Shown: positions 33,432-46,165, counted from the stretch's first letter. The stretch: 64,000 nt of DNA from Dioscorea cayenensis subsp. rotundata (GCF_009730915.1 NC_052487.1:2480001-2544000); one strand, 5' to 3'. Notes: generated from the sequence alone by a model not told the origin. Translations and numbers: made by a program.

Positions 33432-35366
33432 AATTATTTCATTGCATTAGAGTTGTTAGGTCTTAGTTTCTATCATGGAAGTAAAAGTCCATGCTAATAA
33501 AAATTTCCATGGTTTTGTTTTTCCTTCCCTTTTAATATATTTTGTGGATGAGATTGATAAAAGCAAACCATGGATTGTGACTCTGCACATAAAAGAAAAT
33601 TCAAAGACGAAATGTCTTTAGACTTAGTGTTTGAGCAAGCAACCCAACACCATAATAATAATAGGAACTGATTTTTATGTTAAGTTTTCTCTCTCTAAAT
33701 AATACAAGAAGAATATAAAATATTTTGAACTTTTATAATTATATGAATGGTCCTTTATACGTACGTGGTCCTCCATATATCTTTTAAATCAAGAATCCAA
33801 TTCTTTTGGGTTTTTTTTTCAACTTTGGATTAATAAAAAGACAATAGGTGCTAACCTTTCCTTATTTTTCTTCTAATTTATAAAACAAAAATATAGTACA
33901 TCATCTCATTAATTACATGTTTGAAGTTAAAACAATACAAAATAAAATTACTTTTAATTTTTTAATTAAAAAGTCATTTAATTTGGACCATCTTGAGATA
34001 TTTGTTAGGTTTGACAAGCCATTTGGATATCACTTGTCTCTTTAATGAACATTATATTAGTAAAATAAATAAATCAATTATTAAATATTTTATTTATTAA
34101 GTAATGCTTGAAATGAGCTAAAGTAAAGAAGACAAGAAGGCTTAGAAATATAAAACAACCGGCCAAGACATTGTGTGTTGCATGTCATCCTTGTCGGGTC
34201 CATGATCACGATGGATCCAATAAGAATAATAATTCATGTGCTCGTATTAAATTAATTTAATAAAATAAAATAAATGCCTTTTTATCAAGGAGAGGAAAAT
34301 ACTTGGAAAGGTCCTCTAGATTCCAATCAAATCGTTTGGAAAACAGATTTCTAACATGACTTTTGACCAAAAACATTAGGGCAAAATATGGGTAGGGTTA
34401 GGGTTAGGGTTTGGGGTATGATCATATTTATACCCACTTATTTAAAGGTGGAATTTAGGTTTAGGGTTGAGCGTTTAAAGAGTTCTGATTTGATTTGCAT
34501 GTATGAAGTTCAAGACTTCTTATGCATTTTATTGTATAGAGCATCATTAAATTTATTAGTTTGACATGTCAATATCTTGATGTTGTTTATTAAAAAGTAA
34601 AATTAAAATATGTTGTCACATGTTAGGTAAAAATTAATTCACTCCATCATATGAAAGATAATATTTACAATATAATTTTTAATAAAAACTATATATATAT
34701 AGGCTAAATGTCATATACGGAAGTACTTAAAGCAGTTGTAAATGATAAAAAAATAAAAAAAATAAAAAATTGATGAGAGATATAGACACAAAGTTGATGT
34801 GAGAGATAATACTACAATAGAAGAAACATACATAAATACAATAATGAATCTGTTGAGATACATCAACATTGTAAATTTCACGCACGTCCCCAAATAAATG
34901 CCCTTCACACACACACATATATATATATAACAATGATATAAAATAAAAACAAAAAACAAAAACACACATATGATCAACTTACATATAAAAACAAAATCAT
35001 CAATTCAATTTTAACACCCCATAGCTTTCTACATATGTATTAAAAAATAAAATTAAATAAAAAAATTTAAAAAAGCAAAGTCCAAAAAAAGCAACCCTGT
35101 CATAAAATGTTAAATTTCAAATTAATAATAATAAAAATAATAATATCAAAAAATATACCTTACCTTCCATGAAGCTTCCAACCCTAACCTTACACTCCTT
35201 ATCATCTTTGTCTCTTTTTCCGGACTCACATCCAATCAAATACACAACCAGTAGTACTAAAAAATCATACAACCATCTCTAAATCATGCCACGTACACCA
35301 CCTCTCTCTAACTACCCATCTCTTCCCGGGATACTGAACCACATCTATAACTACCCATAAACTGAA

Positions 35367-35370
<4 letters not shown>
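32480..35370. other. AT-rich intergenic DNA
   Basis: No gene is supported over about 2.9 kb. Contents are (ATT)n at about 33391-33428, (TA)n at 33040-33052, and a second short TTAGGG run with flanking GGGTAGGG/GTTTGGGG at 34389-34415. The minus-strand open frames at 34711-34977 are low-complexity Phe/Tyr/Ile-rich readings of AT-rich DNA. Confidence 0.45.
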
Positions 35371-35371
<1 letters not shown>

Positions 35372-35413
<42 letters not shown>

Positions 35414-35414
35414 A
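35372..35414 (+). promoter_or_regulatory. CT-rich tract and TATA box of the MTP gene
   Basis: (CT)14 is followed at once by (TA)n and TATATAAG, ending about 73 bases before the MTP start codon. A pyrimidine tract next to a TATA element is common in plant core promoters. Confidence 0.5.
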
Positions 35415-35486
35415 GCATACATATAACCCTTTAACTTCTTTTCTTTGAAACCCTAAAATTAAAAGAGATTGATTAATTAAGTGAAG

Positions 35487-37095
35487 ATGGAAATCCATAC
35501 CGAGCTATTGCAGAGCTCTGAAGGTGCACAACCATGGAAGATCAACGCCGGAGATTTCCGGTTGCCGGAGAGACCAAAGGAACCTCTTCTTGCCTCTCTT
35601 GTGCTCAAGAGTACAACATCTCTCCATCTTTTTCTTATTTAAAAAGTTTTTTTTTCTTGTGGTGCTTTAATTAGTTAGAATCATGTTCATATTTTCCATG
35701 TTGCAGTGTATGGTTAGAATGTAAAGTTATGTCTACTTGAAAAGATTTTTTTTTTTTAAGGAGATTAGTTAATTAAGTGATTTTAATGGGTTTTGGTTTG
35801 TTCTAGGCAAGGAAAGGAAAATTGCAAGGTATTACAAGAAACAAGAGAAGTTGCTGAAGGATTTCAATGAAATGGAAAGCATTTCCAGTGCTGGATTTAC
35901 TGCAGATGCACCAACTGAGGTTTATTTTGGACCTACTTGTTGTTTTCATTTCAATCACATCATTTATCATGAAAGATGAACTAATATATATATATATATA
36001 TATATTTATTTATTTATTTATTTATTGGTTTTATAGGATGAACTTAGAAAGCTTGCGAGGAGTGAAAGAATGGCTATAAACATCTCAAACTTTGCTAATT
36101 TAATCCTGTTTGTGGCCAAAGTTTATGCATCAGTTGCAAGTAGATCAATGGCAGTCATTGCTTCAACCTTAGATTCTTTCTTAGATCTTCTTTCCGGTCT
36201 CATCCTACTGGTCACATCTCGAGCAATGTCGAAGCCGAATCAGTACAGTTATCCGATCGGCAAAAAAAGAATGCAGCCAGTGGTAAGCAAGTTGAAGAAT
36301 ATATATCAAAATGCTCTAATACCATTTTCAACTTGTCTCTTAATTCTGATTCATCTATCAGGGAATAATAGTGTTTGCATCAGTAATGGCGACACTCGGC
36401 TTTCAAGTAATATTCGAGTCCGGTCGCCAAATCCTCGAGCAATCGCAACCGAACACTGATTCAGTGAAAGAAAAATGGATGATTGGAATCATGGTCTCAG
36501 TCACAGCAGTAAAATTCATACTAATGCTTTACTGCAGAATGTACAAGAACAAAATTATCAAAGCTTATGCACAAGATCATTTCTTCGATGTCGTTACTAA
36601 TTCCATCGGTCTCATTACTGCAATTCTCGGCATCAGAGTTCGCTGGTGGATCGATCCTCTCGGAGCTATACTAGTAAGTTAAAATTAACATTACTATTCT
36701 AATAACTAATCTTGACACAAATCTGATTATAAATGTTTGTATTAATTCAGATTGCAATATATACAATTAGTACATGGGCAAAGACAGTGATGGAGAATGT
36801 GTGGTCACTGATAGGACAAACAGCACCACCAGAATACTTAACAAAGCTAACATATTTGATATGGAATCATCATGAAGATATAAAACATATAGATACAGTG
36901 AGAGCATATACATTTGGGTCACATTACTTTGTGGAAGTGGACATAGTGCTGCCAGGGGAGATGCAACTGAGCCAAGCTCATGACATTGGAGAGGATCTTC
37001 AGGTTAAGTTGGAGCAGTTGCCTGAAGTTGAGAGAGCTTTTGTTCATGTGGACTTTGAGTTCACTCATAGACCTGAGCATAAGGCTATGGTTTGA
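35487..37095 (+). CDS. MTP9: Metal tolerance protein, Mn-type CDF transporter (MTP9/MTP10 group)
   Basis: The model is join(35487-35610, 35807-35919, 36037-36282, 36362-36673, 36751-37095), 379 residues, all GT-AG with continuous frame. Cation diffusion facilitators export divalent metals from the cytosol in exchange for protons. This group handles manganese in Golgi, pre-vacuolar or plasma membranes (family knowledge). Both metal-site signatures of the Mn-CDF class are present: DSFLD (D125, D129) in helix 2 and DHFFD (D233, D237) in helix 5. Other family words are FRLPERP, KVAxYYKKQExLL-like ([13 protein letters not shown]), [40 protein letters not shown] and the C-terminal FEFTHRPEH. Length is normal for the family. 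The N-terminus ([14 protein letters not shown]) favours MTP9/10 over MTP11. The exact orthologue is uncertain. Confidence 0.93.
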
Positions 37096-37376
37096 GTCAA
37101 GATTAAGTAATGAATTAAATGTAACCTTTTTCTGTTGTTAATATATTATCTTTGTCTTATTTGTTTTCAAACTAAAGATATTAACTTGTAATCTATTATG
37201 GCCAATTTATAATTTTCTTTAATCTACTACTACTACTACTATATATATATATATATTCTTTTGTTTTGAAGTTAAATGCATCTTTTTGTTTCCAATTTTT
37301 AATCTCCTTCTATGTCTGTAAGAATCCCTCCAAGTATAAAAAAAATATAGATATTATTTATATTAAAAAAAAATGA

Positions 37377-37500
37377 GGGAGACAACCACTAAATTTTCCG
37401 TGGTTCTCTTTTAATTCTTTTGACTTTTTTTCTCCGCACTAACTTTTCAGAAGGGAATTGATATAGATGTTTAAATAATTATTTTTGATATCTTAAAAAA
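37377..37500. repeat. Direct repeat flanking the LINE fragment, copy 1
   Basis: GGGAGACAACCACTAAATTT then TCCGTGGTTCTCTTTT recurs at 38594-38632 as GGGAGACCACTACTAAATCT then CCGTGGTTCTCTTTT. Similarity continues weakly for about 80 more bases (AAGGGAA(T/A)TGA(T/C)ATAGAT). The copies bracket the LINE relic but are far too long for a LINE target duplication. Confidence 0.5.
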
Positions 37501-37514
37501 TAAAAAACTACTCA

Positions 37515-38590
37515 CACAACTTTTTTTTTTTTAATAAAGCGGAAAAACCATAAATTTATTAAGATAGAGAAAAAAACATGGAGAACCAAGTACAAAGGAA
37601 AAAAGTATCGAGCAGAAAAACAACAATAATAAACCTGATATCCTCACCATGAATGAGAATAATAGTTAACATGATTGAGAGAAATACATTAATGAAAAAG
37701 AGGGGAAAGATAACTAGCTGAGTCGGCGAAGTCAACCAATAGGAGACACAGTCCTGTTCAGCAACAAAAGAAGCAAATTACTCCTGATCTGTGGTGAGCA
37801 CCATATCGCCTATGAGATCGGTGGATCTAGAACTCAGGAAGTTGAGGGAACGCTTGATCCTCTGAGCAGTATCAGAAATCCAAGAAATAAGCATATTAGC
37901 TGTCTTATAGAGGGTAGAAGTAATTGGTGAATAGTTTTGGTTAAAAATACGATTATTGCGTTCCAGCCAGATATTCCAGAAAATGGCTATAGTGCAGAGA
38001 TTCCAAAGAATTCTAAAAGTAGAATTCAAAGATGGGATCCAATTAGTCCAGATATTGGAAACAGAGGATGAGAGAGTTTCAATATCAAATAAACATATGA
38101 AAAAAGACCAAATTCTCTCTGAAAAGATACAATCGATGAAAAGGTGATCCACTGTTTCTGAATTATTATGACATAGAATACATGTGTCAGTGGCATTTAG
38201 GTTGCGGCCTTTTTTGAAAAGATTCTCGAGAGTAAAAATTTTGTTTTTATAGGCAAGCCAACAGAATAAAGTTATTTTGCTAGGGGATTTGTCTTCCAGA
38301 GTTTGGAGTAAAGTTGACTGCGAATTCCTCCATCAATTAAGAAGTTGTAGAAGGATTTGATTGAGAAGGTTCCATTTTTATCTAAAGACCAGGTATAGGA
38401 GTCATCTTGATCATTTGCACAATCCAGAATAGTATTTAAAATTATAGCAAAATCGTCGGTGGAGGTTGTTCTAAATGGATTACCTTGGGAATTAAGTATA
38501 TGAATAAATTGTATTAAAGTAATCCAATAATTGGAGAATAGATTTTGGAAAGTTAAAATGCCCATTTCATTTATTTTGTCTTTTTTTAAA
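37515..38590 (-). pseudogene. 5'-truncated LINE ORF2 tail (zf-RVT region)
   Basis: On the minus strand, starting at about 38565: SYTWSLDKNGTFSIKSFYNF (pre-zf-RVT segment), then ITLFCWLAYKNKIFTLENL, LCHNSETVDHLFIDCIFSER (zinc-binding C...C...H..H/C pattern), IWNLCTIAIFWNIWLERNNR (typical LINE W..WLERN.RIF motif), and a stop at about 37778. A poly-A tail on this strand (poly-T at about 37521-37533) marks the 3' end. One frame break occurs between the two open parts. Only about 1 kb of a 5-7 kb element survives, the usual 5' truncation of target-primed insertion. Confidence 0.82.
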
Positions 38591-38593
38591 GAA

Positions 38594-38740
38594 TGTGGGA
38601 GACCACTACTAAATCTCCGTGGTTCTCTTTTCTTCTTTACAAATTCCTTTTTATTTATTTTTTATATAAATAAAACTTCTTTTCAAATTCTCTTCACACT
38701 TTTCACAAGGGAAATGACATAGATATAACAAATAAAAAAA
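38594..38740. repeat. Direct repeat flanking the LINE fragment, copy 2
   Basis: Partner of 37377-37500; see there. Confidence 0.5.
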
Positions 38741-38849
38741 TAACTTATAAATATAAGAGATGGGCGTCAACTACAAGTGGTAGTGGTTGTTAAGCGACCA
38801 TTTTTAAGATATAGGAGAGAAAAGATATAACAACAAATAGAGGATATTT

Positions 38850-39540
38850 AGTTACAAAGAATGGAATGAAAAGGAGTGGAAGAGTAATGGCAATGAGGAG
38901 ATTAAAGAAGAAATGTGAATAAAAATTATATTTAGTTGGAAAGATTGATGAGCTAGTTTATCAAGAATAAAAAAGTGAAAAAAAAATGATAAAATTACTA
39001 TTATGTTCCTTATGCAAATAAATATTATATAAAGTGAAAAAAAATATATTAATTATTATAAATAAATATTTAACTTTAATAGGTCACAAATCTCAAATTT
39101 TTTTATAATATCATTCATTAGCAATTAATTAACTATAATAAATAACTAATTATGCGTTTAAAGATGTTTTAAATAAATAATTAAATATATTTATTAATAT
39201 CATTAATTAGTAATTAATCAACTATAATAAATAACTAATGAATGATGAAATATAACTAATTAATTATTATAAATAAATATTTAACTTTAATTATTAGTTA
39301 TTATTATTTCATTTTAATTATTAATTATCATTAAAATACTCTATTTAATTATTATATTAAATTAAATTATTATTATTCTTCTTTTAATTAATAATTATTT
39401 TTAAATTAATTTATTAATTTATTATTTAAATCAAATTATTATTTTTATTATTAAATAAATTAGTAAATTAATAATTTTTCCTAATGAACGAGGGAGAATG
39501 AAATGGAAGGATTGTTCATTCCTCGCTAAAGTCCCAACAA
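38850..39540. mobile_element. Probable AT-rich MITE related to the Harbinger-like element
   Basis: The left end TTTAGTTACAAAGAATGGAA and the right end GGATTGTTCATTCCTCGCTA, with an interior of ATTATTTATTAAATTA words, resemble 24254-25054 in design and content. The terminal inverted repeats are worn and no target duplication was found. Confidence 0.4.
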
Positions 39541-40784
39541 TCGGATTCCTCTCATTTAGAATATTGGAACAATTAGCACACATGGTACTGGCTTACAACA
39601 AGATGATTCCACCATCCAAAATGGGGTTTTCAAACACGCCAGTATAAGCATGAGAAGTTATGATGTTGACCTCCTCACTTATGATAGGTGGTGTTATGTC
39701 ATCACCAACCTTGAGGTGTGAATTCAAGGAACAAGTTCTAGGGCTATGCGCTAGTGACCCAACAATTGGCACCTAGTATGCTCAATTGGAGGTGGCCTTG
39801 CCACTAGTGAATGGTGCCATGGTTGAATGGTGTTACCTTAGTTTTGCTCATTGCATTGAAAATCTTCTCAAGTAATCATTCAAGGAACTTCTCTCTTATC
39901 ACAAAGATCTTCAATTCCACTTTGATCTCACCTTGTGAGGAACACGACACTACTTCATAGGGTCTTTTTTTTATTGCGCATTCTCCTACAATATTAGCTT
40001 GAGCATAGATTACTTACAAATCTCTAGTAAATAGTGAGTTGACATAAATAAAAGGATTACCAACAAATAAGCAGTGATATTATGATTTGGTTAAAGATAA
40101 CATCGTGCATCAATCTATGTTTGATGATGGGAAAAAAAAAAAAGTTTTAAGAGACCCTTCTAGTCTAACCCTAGATAAACACTCTAAAATTCTTTTTCAA
40201 ACCTACTATGCTCCCATTTCAAGTCAAAAGATAAATAAATAGACACATCTCATTGTACAGATCGGGGGCATTAGTAATGACTGTGAGAGTCAAAGACATC
40301 TCTTAAGGAATGGGTTGTTTGTTTTGGGTAGGTGGATTTTTCTAATGGTACACTTCCATCCACTTTGAGGAAGTTGGGTGGTGGAGCAAGGAGCTAGGAC
40401 CACTATCAACATAGATTGATAACTTGAACATTTTGTTCTAAGAGACTTGGCAACTTGTATGTATGAAACCCCATAGTCCATACTAAACTGCATGAAATGA
40501 ATTTTCCAAATAATTTATTTATGAATGTTTTAGTAATTTAAAATACTAAAAATTAATAGAACCGCTCCTTTTTACATGTGAAATGATTGAAGACTTGAAG
40601 TGTAGATTTTGGAAAGTTAAGGGTCTAAAATGCATGATTAAACATATTTATTTAAAAAAAAATTAAAAAGAAAGAACACGATTCCACGGGCCACGGGCCC
40701 GGGCCCACAAGCGCAGGACTGTCTGTCACTTGTTCTACTTCCACACTGAGAAGCAGTGAACCCTAATCTCTCTCGATTGCTCCA
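39541..40784. other. Intergenic DNA, possibly decayed retroelement
   Basis: 39560-40520 is less AT-rich than its surroundings but has no long frame or domain on either strand. No gene is called. The last ~60 bases before 40842 are the 5' UTR of the DUF1218 gene. Confidence 0.4.
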
Positions 40785-40841
40785 TTGCTTCGTGTTCAAG
40801 GAGAGAAGAAGAAGAAGAAGAAGGAGGAGGGCTTGAATTCT

Positions 40842-43148
40842 ATGGCGGAAGGGGTTGGTTCCACGCTTGTGCACGTACTGGTGGTGGCGCTTTGCCTCAC
40901 TGCATTTGGATTTGCCATTGCCGCCGAGCGACGGCGTAGCACTGTAAGCTTTTTTTTTATTTTTGTTGTTATGTGTTTGTAGATCATTGAATTGTTTTTT
41001 TTTTATTCTGCTGCTTTGTGTGGGAATGGTGATGATCTTGGTGTTTGGTTAAAGTTGGGGTTTTTAGGTGTAGAGTGAGATTTAGGGTTTTTTTAAATCT
41101 GTGTATTTAGATCTTCTGATGTATTGTTTGAGTTGAGTTGAGTGAATTAGATGTTGGAATGGAGGAAAGTTTGGTGCTTTGTTCTTTTTGAGTGATTAAG
41201 GAATTAGGGTTGTGATTTTGATGTATTTGTTTCTTGCGTTGTGTTCTTTGGTTTAGATGATTGGAAGGATTAGAAATTTGAAATCAAGTTTGAATTTTCT
41301 TTGTTTTTGTTTATTAAATGAGGTCTTTGTGTGTGAATGGCTTTGTTTTCGAGATTCGTCAATGAAAGTGATGGCATTTTAAAGAAAGTTTGAGAATTCT
41401 TCTCTTCATAGTTTATCATGTTTTAAGCATTGTATGGGATAGTTTTTATGTAAAGTCGGCATTAGAGAATTCACTACATGATTCCCTTCGGGTCACAACA
41501 GCAAGGTTTGGTTAGAAAGTTCCAGAGACGTGGCCTTTTGCTTTTGTGTCTTTTTCCATGATGAAGTTGGTGTCTTGAGCGATTATTTCGCCGTGACAGA
41601 GATTTATCCTTTAGTATTGGCTTCAACTAGATAGAAAACAATAGCTAAAGTTTGTGTTTGGAAGGTAGAAGGCAACATTTGAACTTTAAACACCAACTTT
41701 TCTCTTTGTCTTGGCTCTTGACACAAAGTAAGACTTCAAGCATTGATACTGTTCAATTCTCAATTCTCAGGCTGGGACTAGAGCACCTAGTGCACTCTTC
41801 TTTTTGCTTTTCACATTTTGTGATTTGTTATTGTTAAAATCTGGATGTGGTAAAAGATGAATGGCAGCTTCATATCCATCTTTTTGGTGTTGTTGTTGTT
41901 GTAATTTTTTGTGATGTGGTGTACATCATCAGCATCATCTTCTCAAGATTTTGTAAACTAGCAATGCCAACAAACTTCTTTTTTGGGTCCTCCTGTTCAA
42001 GCCTTTAAGAGATGCATGAACATAAGTGTATATTTCTGGCTTTAAATGCTTTTTCATTACTTTCTTCATTGAGATTTTGTTCTGTTTGTTATATTTCTGG
42101 CTTTAAATGCTTCTTTATTAGTTTCATCTTTGAGATTTTGTTTTGTTTGCTATATTTCTGGCTTTAAATGCTTTTAACATTTTTCTGGTAGCACTCATTA
42201 GTAAGCCTTTTTCTCGAGTTAGAACTCACCTTTAAGTTGGTGACTTCAAAAGATCTTAGCTCATCACCCATTTTAGATTTCTAAACATTGTTTTTTTTGC
42301 AAATAAATAAGCTGTGTCTCTCTAACAAGCAATACAATCAACAAAAACATCATGCATTCTTGTCTTTAAAAAAAAATTATTTCATTTGAATTCACAAGAC
42401 CACATAACACAACCGAGTTGTTTTTCCTTTTTGCAGCTTTGGCATGTCAATAGCAGCAAATGACTCTGGTTTCCAGATAATGAATAGAACATGCTTCTAG
42501 CATTAGATTTTTGCTAATATCATATATGGTTTTATATTATACTAAATTGAAAATTTGATCCTCAACCAAATCCCATATTTATGCAACAGGGTACCATACA
42601 TCCGGATCCAAATACCAACACCACCTACTGTGTTTATGATTCCGACGTTGCTACTGGTTATGGAGTTGGCTCCTTTCTTTTTCTCCTCTCAAGCCAGTCA
42701 CTGCTTATGGGCGTCACAAAGTGCATGTGCTTCGGCAGACCATTGGCCCCTGGTGGAAATCGAGCATGGTCAATCATATACTTCGCATCCTCATGGTGAG
42801 CATCCGCGTTGCTCTGAAACAATTTCGCCTTTCCATTTTCACATTGCCTTGGTTTGCATTGCTAAGAACTTAATTCCTCTCAGGCTGACTTTCTTAATAG
42901 CCGAAGCTTGCCTTATAGCGGGTGCAACGAAGAATGCATACCACACGAAGTACAGGGATATGGTTTATGCTCAGAACTGGACTTGTGAATCCTTGCGGAA
43001 GGGCGTATTCATCGCCGGAGCTGTCTTTGTGGTCTTCACCATGATACTCAATGTATACTATTACATGTACTTCACCAAAGCGACGAGCCAGGCCGCACAT
43101 AAAGCAAATCGAGCAAGCTCTACCGTCGGAATGGCAGGCTACACCTGA
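40842..43148 (+). CDS. DUF1218 (VCC/MWL-like) four-helix membrane protein
   Basis: The model is join(40842-40943, 42590-42795, 42884-43148), 190 residues. The introns are 1,646 and 88 bp, GT-AG, with continuous frame. DUF1218 proteins are plant endomembrane proteins. Family members act in vein patterning (VCC) and lignin deposition (MWL), probably at the ER or plasma membrane. Four hydrophobic segments are visible: VHVLVVALCLTAFGFAIAA (about 9-27), VGSFLFLLSSQSLLMGVTKC (about 60-79), LTFLIAEACLIAGATKNAY (about 104-122) and VFIAGAVFVVFTMILNVYYY (about 144-163). Conserved Cys residues occur in TYCVYDSDVATGYG, CMCFG and NWTCESLRKG. The start is the ATG nearest the first helix; an in-frame ATG at 40785 would add a Lys-rich leader and is less likely. 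Confidence 0.88.
42029..42180 (+). repeat. ~60-bp tandem repeat in the DUF1218 intron
   Basis: Three occurrences of TATTTCTGGCTTTAAATGCT at about 42029, 42089 and 42152. The first two are each followed by TTC/A...TTTGAGATTTTGTT(C/T)TGTTTG. The repeat lies inside intron 1. Confidence 0.75.
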
Positions 43149-44504
43149 ACATCAGACCTACCCGAAGAGGCTAAAATTTCCCAAAAAAAAAAAAATTATT
43201 AAAGTGTGTTACCGTTTCTGGCAAGTGTTTTGTCATTGTTTATATGAACTTGACTTTGTTGTGAACTGCAAACCTAGCCTTTCCATTTGGGAGTAGCAGT
43301 TTAGAAAAACCTTGATTGTTATTTATGATATTCATGCTGTTTTATATGCCCAGATATTTCTCTACAATATTTTGTTTTCTGTAAAATTTTATGATCAGAA
43401 GTGTAAAATAGTCATGTTAAACTAATAAATTAAAAAAAAAATGAATAAACAAACTGAGTAATTGTGCATCAAATCACACCTAATTGGTTGTGATACTTTT
43501 GAACTATGCACACTCATTCAATTAAATAATAGTATGATTAGCATCTAATTAATTGACTAAGCTTGAGTCTAATGATAAAAATTTAAATTATATGACAAAC
43601 ATACTAAGAATTGCCAGGATCAACCCCAGATAACCGGAAAATAATGGCATTGCATTATATATTAATGTTTGTTGTGTTATTTTATTATGCAAATTGAGAC
43701 TCGGAGGAAAACATCCTCCGTTTTTTATGACTTCAAATTTATATAGCACATGCTGCCAGCTCCTTTGCAGACTTATGGTTCAATGTATTTAACCCACTAT
43801 ATTTACATGCATATATAAATTAAAGAACACGTGGGATGTTTTTAGATTTCAAATCTAAAGATATACATTCAATTGTGACTGATATTCTATGCAAAATATT
43901 AAATAGTATTAAATAATAATTATATAGTATATAACAATAATTTTATATAATTCCATATACAAGAAATAGTCATTAAACTATCATATAACAACTACTATCA
44001 AACATCTTTAGAGAATAGCAACTCTAAAAATGTACAAATAGTTAATATTTACCGTACATATTATATTTATAAACTAAGATACTAAGAACATAAAATTTTT
44101 TAAAATATTTAAATACAAATTTTCTTTGAACATAATAATTTATTAATTATGTGCTATTTACTTAAAAAGCATCATGTATGTATGGTATGTATATATATAT
44201 ATATAAGGTTTGGTATTCTAAGGATGTATACAGGTGTCCTCTGGGGACATCTTTTCTCTTTCCTCGTTTCTCTCTTCCCATCTTTTTCTCTCACCATGTT
44301 TCTTTCTCATTGTATCGCTCTCATCATCTTTTTCTTGCTCTCTTTTCATTCCTCTCTTTGAAAAATTAAAAAGAAAAATAAAATAAAAACAAAAACCCCC
44401 CCCCCACTAATCTACTCACTCATACTTTTCCTTTTCTGGGGATATCCCAAAAAAACATTTAGCCTATCTATAAATATGTTTAAGTCAACTATATAGGTAC
44501 ATAA
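43149..44504. other. 3' flank and AT-rich intergenic DNA
   Basis: The 3' UTR of the DUF1218 gene probably extends to about 43430. The rest is AT-rich, with a GTTTTTAGATTTCAAATCTA palindromic word at about 43838 like those in the local MITE family. There is no gene. Confidence 0.4.
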
Positions 44505-44712
44505 ATTATTGTTTATTAGAAATATTTGTTTACAGTCGTTGAATGATGATCTAATGTTATTATTTATATAAATACTATACAAATTTACTATTCATGATTA
44601 ATGTGTACTATTGTTAGATATAGTATCTTAACCGTTGGATGATGAACCAATGACTACTATAGACATTTTTAAATTTTAAATCTATGAACACCCCTAAATC
44701 CTAAATGATGAG

Positions 44713-44715
<3 letters not shown>
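44505..44715. mobile_element. Partial MITE (family of 46714-47118)
   Basis: TTGTTTACAGTCGTTGAATG...TACAAATTTACTATTCATGATTA and the right end TAAATTTTAAATCTATGAAC...TAAATGATGAG match the right two thirds of 46714-47118 in order and orientation. A (TA)n tract starts directly at its right end. The left end is lost. Confidence 0.45.
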
Positions 44716-44752
<37 letters not shown>

Positions 44753-44946
44753 CCTATATATATATATATATGATAAAAAAAAGAACTTTTCATCACATAG
44801 GATAATTAAAACACTAAAAAAACACAAGAAAATTAAATAAAATTTATATACAATCCTCTTTAGTTTCCCAACCCCAACTATGACTCCATCCTTTCTCTAC
44901 ATATTTTTCATTTCCTAAAATTCTATAAAAAAAAAAAAGAAGAAAC

Positions 44947-46077
44947 CTACAGCCTGAGACCCAACCGACACGTGTCATCAGGCTGGGATCTATTAGCCGG
45001 CGGCTCAAGCCCCAAGCTGAGCTCAAGCCCAACCTCATCCTCTTCCACCGGCTCGGTTTGGCTCAAATGCGAAGAATCCATTGAAGCCACGCTACTCCCC
45101 CCATCTTCTTCGACTCGGCTCAGCTCCTCTCCAATTTTCACGGCTTCAGCCAGCTGCCCTCCCAATTGCTTAATCGGCGCGCCGCTGAGCACGGCTTCTA
45201 CGGCTTCATGGCATAGCTGCCAGCTCCCACCCGTCAGCAACCCAGCCGAGCCATGAACCGGGTTCACCACCCTCCCACACGCCTCATACAACAAAGACCG
45301 AAACACCCCTGCAATAAATTAATCCATCAATTAATTAATTAAATTAAATTAATTAAACTCGAAATAACAAAATTATTAAATGAATTAGTTGAGACCACAA
45401 ATAATATATTTGACCATCAGGATGGTTTAATCAATTTAATTCCATTTTTAGTAAAAAAAGGGTTCAGATTTAAAGAAAAATAACAATAAATAATTTTTCC
45501 ATGAACGAAAGTTCCAGAGTAGGCGAGTGTTAGGTCCAATATAATTTTCTTTTGTTAAAATAAATATAAATTAAGAAAAAAAATTCTACAAAATATGTTA
45601 GCATTCCACAAATAATATTATTTACTAAATCTTAAAATTTTTCAATTGTTTCGCCCAATTTATAACATGATAACATTTTTCAATATATATATATATATAT
45701 ATTTGTACACATTTCTGATTAAAAATTATATTTAATTTATATTTTTTACTGTAAATTGCTAATCCGATTGCCAGATTTATAAAAGAAAAATTATTTATAT
45801 ATGTATATAAATAAATAAATAAATAATTTAAAAGTGGATGGAAATGAAGAGAGGATCGGAAAGGGGGGAAAGAGAGAGGGGCAAAACCTGGGCGCATGTT
45901 CTCCGGTGCGGCGGCGAGAAGGTTAAGGAGTCCGGCGCGGCCATAGAACTTGGCGAGAAAGAGGGTGGCGCGAGCCTGTGACTCCGGGTTCTTGATCCAG
46001 TGCAGGCATGGCCGGATCGCGCAGGTCTCGTTGCAAGCTTTGCGCAGGACTCGGCAGCCGTTGCAGCTCGTCCTCAT
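44947..46077 (-). CDS. LOB-domain transcription factor, class II (LBD)
   Basis: The model is join(45888-46077, 44947-45308) on the minus strand, 183 residues. One 579-bp intron with GT-AG ends lies after MRP, the conserved intron position of LBD genes. LBD proteins are plant-specific nuclear DNA-binding regulators. Class II members (LBD37-42) act in nitrogen and anthocyanin control. The zinc-finger-like C-x2-C-x6-C-x3-C block is complete (C5, C8, C15, C19 in [15 protein letters not shown]). The GAS-like block includes [20 protein letters not shown] and the second exon starts [20 protein letters not shown], matching class II. The class I leucine zipper is absent. The C-terminus has LELSLGL (about 159-165), an LxLxL EAR repression motif. 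Exon GC content is far above the intron and flanks. Confidence 0.93.
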
Positions 46078-46137
46078 CGTTCTCCGCCTCCAGCTCCAGC
46101 CCTAGAGCTCTGATGATGGAGAGGGATCTGGGCCAAA

Positions 46138-46165
46138 GATTTCTATATATATATATATATATAGA
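46138..46165 (-). promoter_or_regulatory. TATA-type (TA)n core promoter of the LBD gene
   Basis: An AT-only (TATA)n run about 60-90 bases upstream of the LBD start codon. It is the only TATA-like sequence there. Confidence 0.45.

Noticed and set aside
34711-34977. Two Phe/Tyr/Cys-rich minus-strand frames
   Set aside because: Overlapping frames over AT-rich and (CA/TA)n DNA with hydrophobic bias. No signal peptide context, no promoter and no family.
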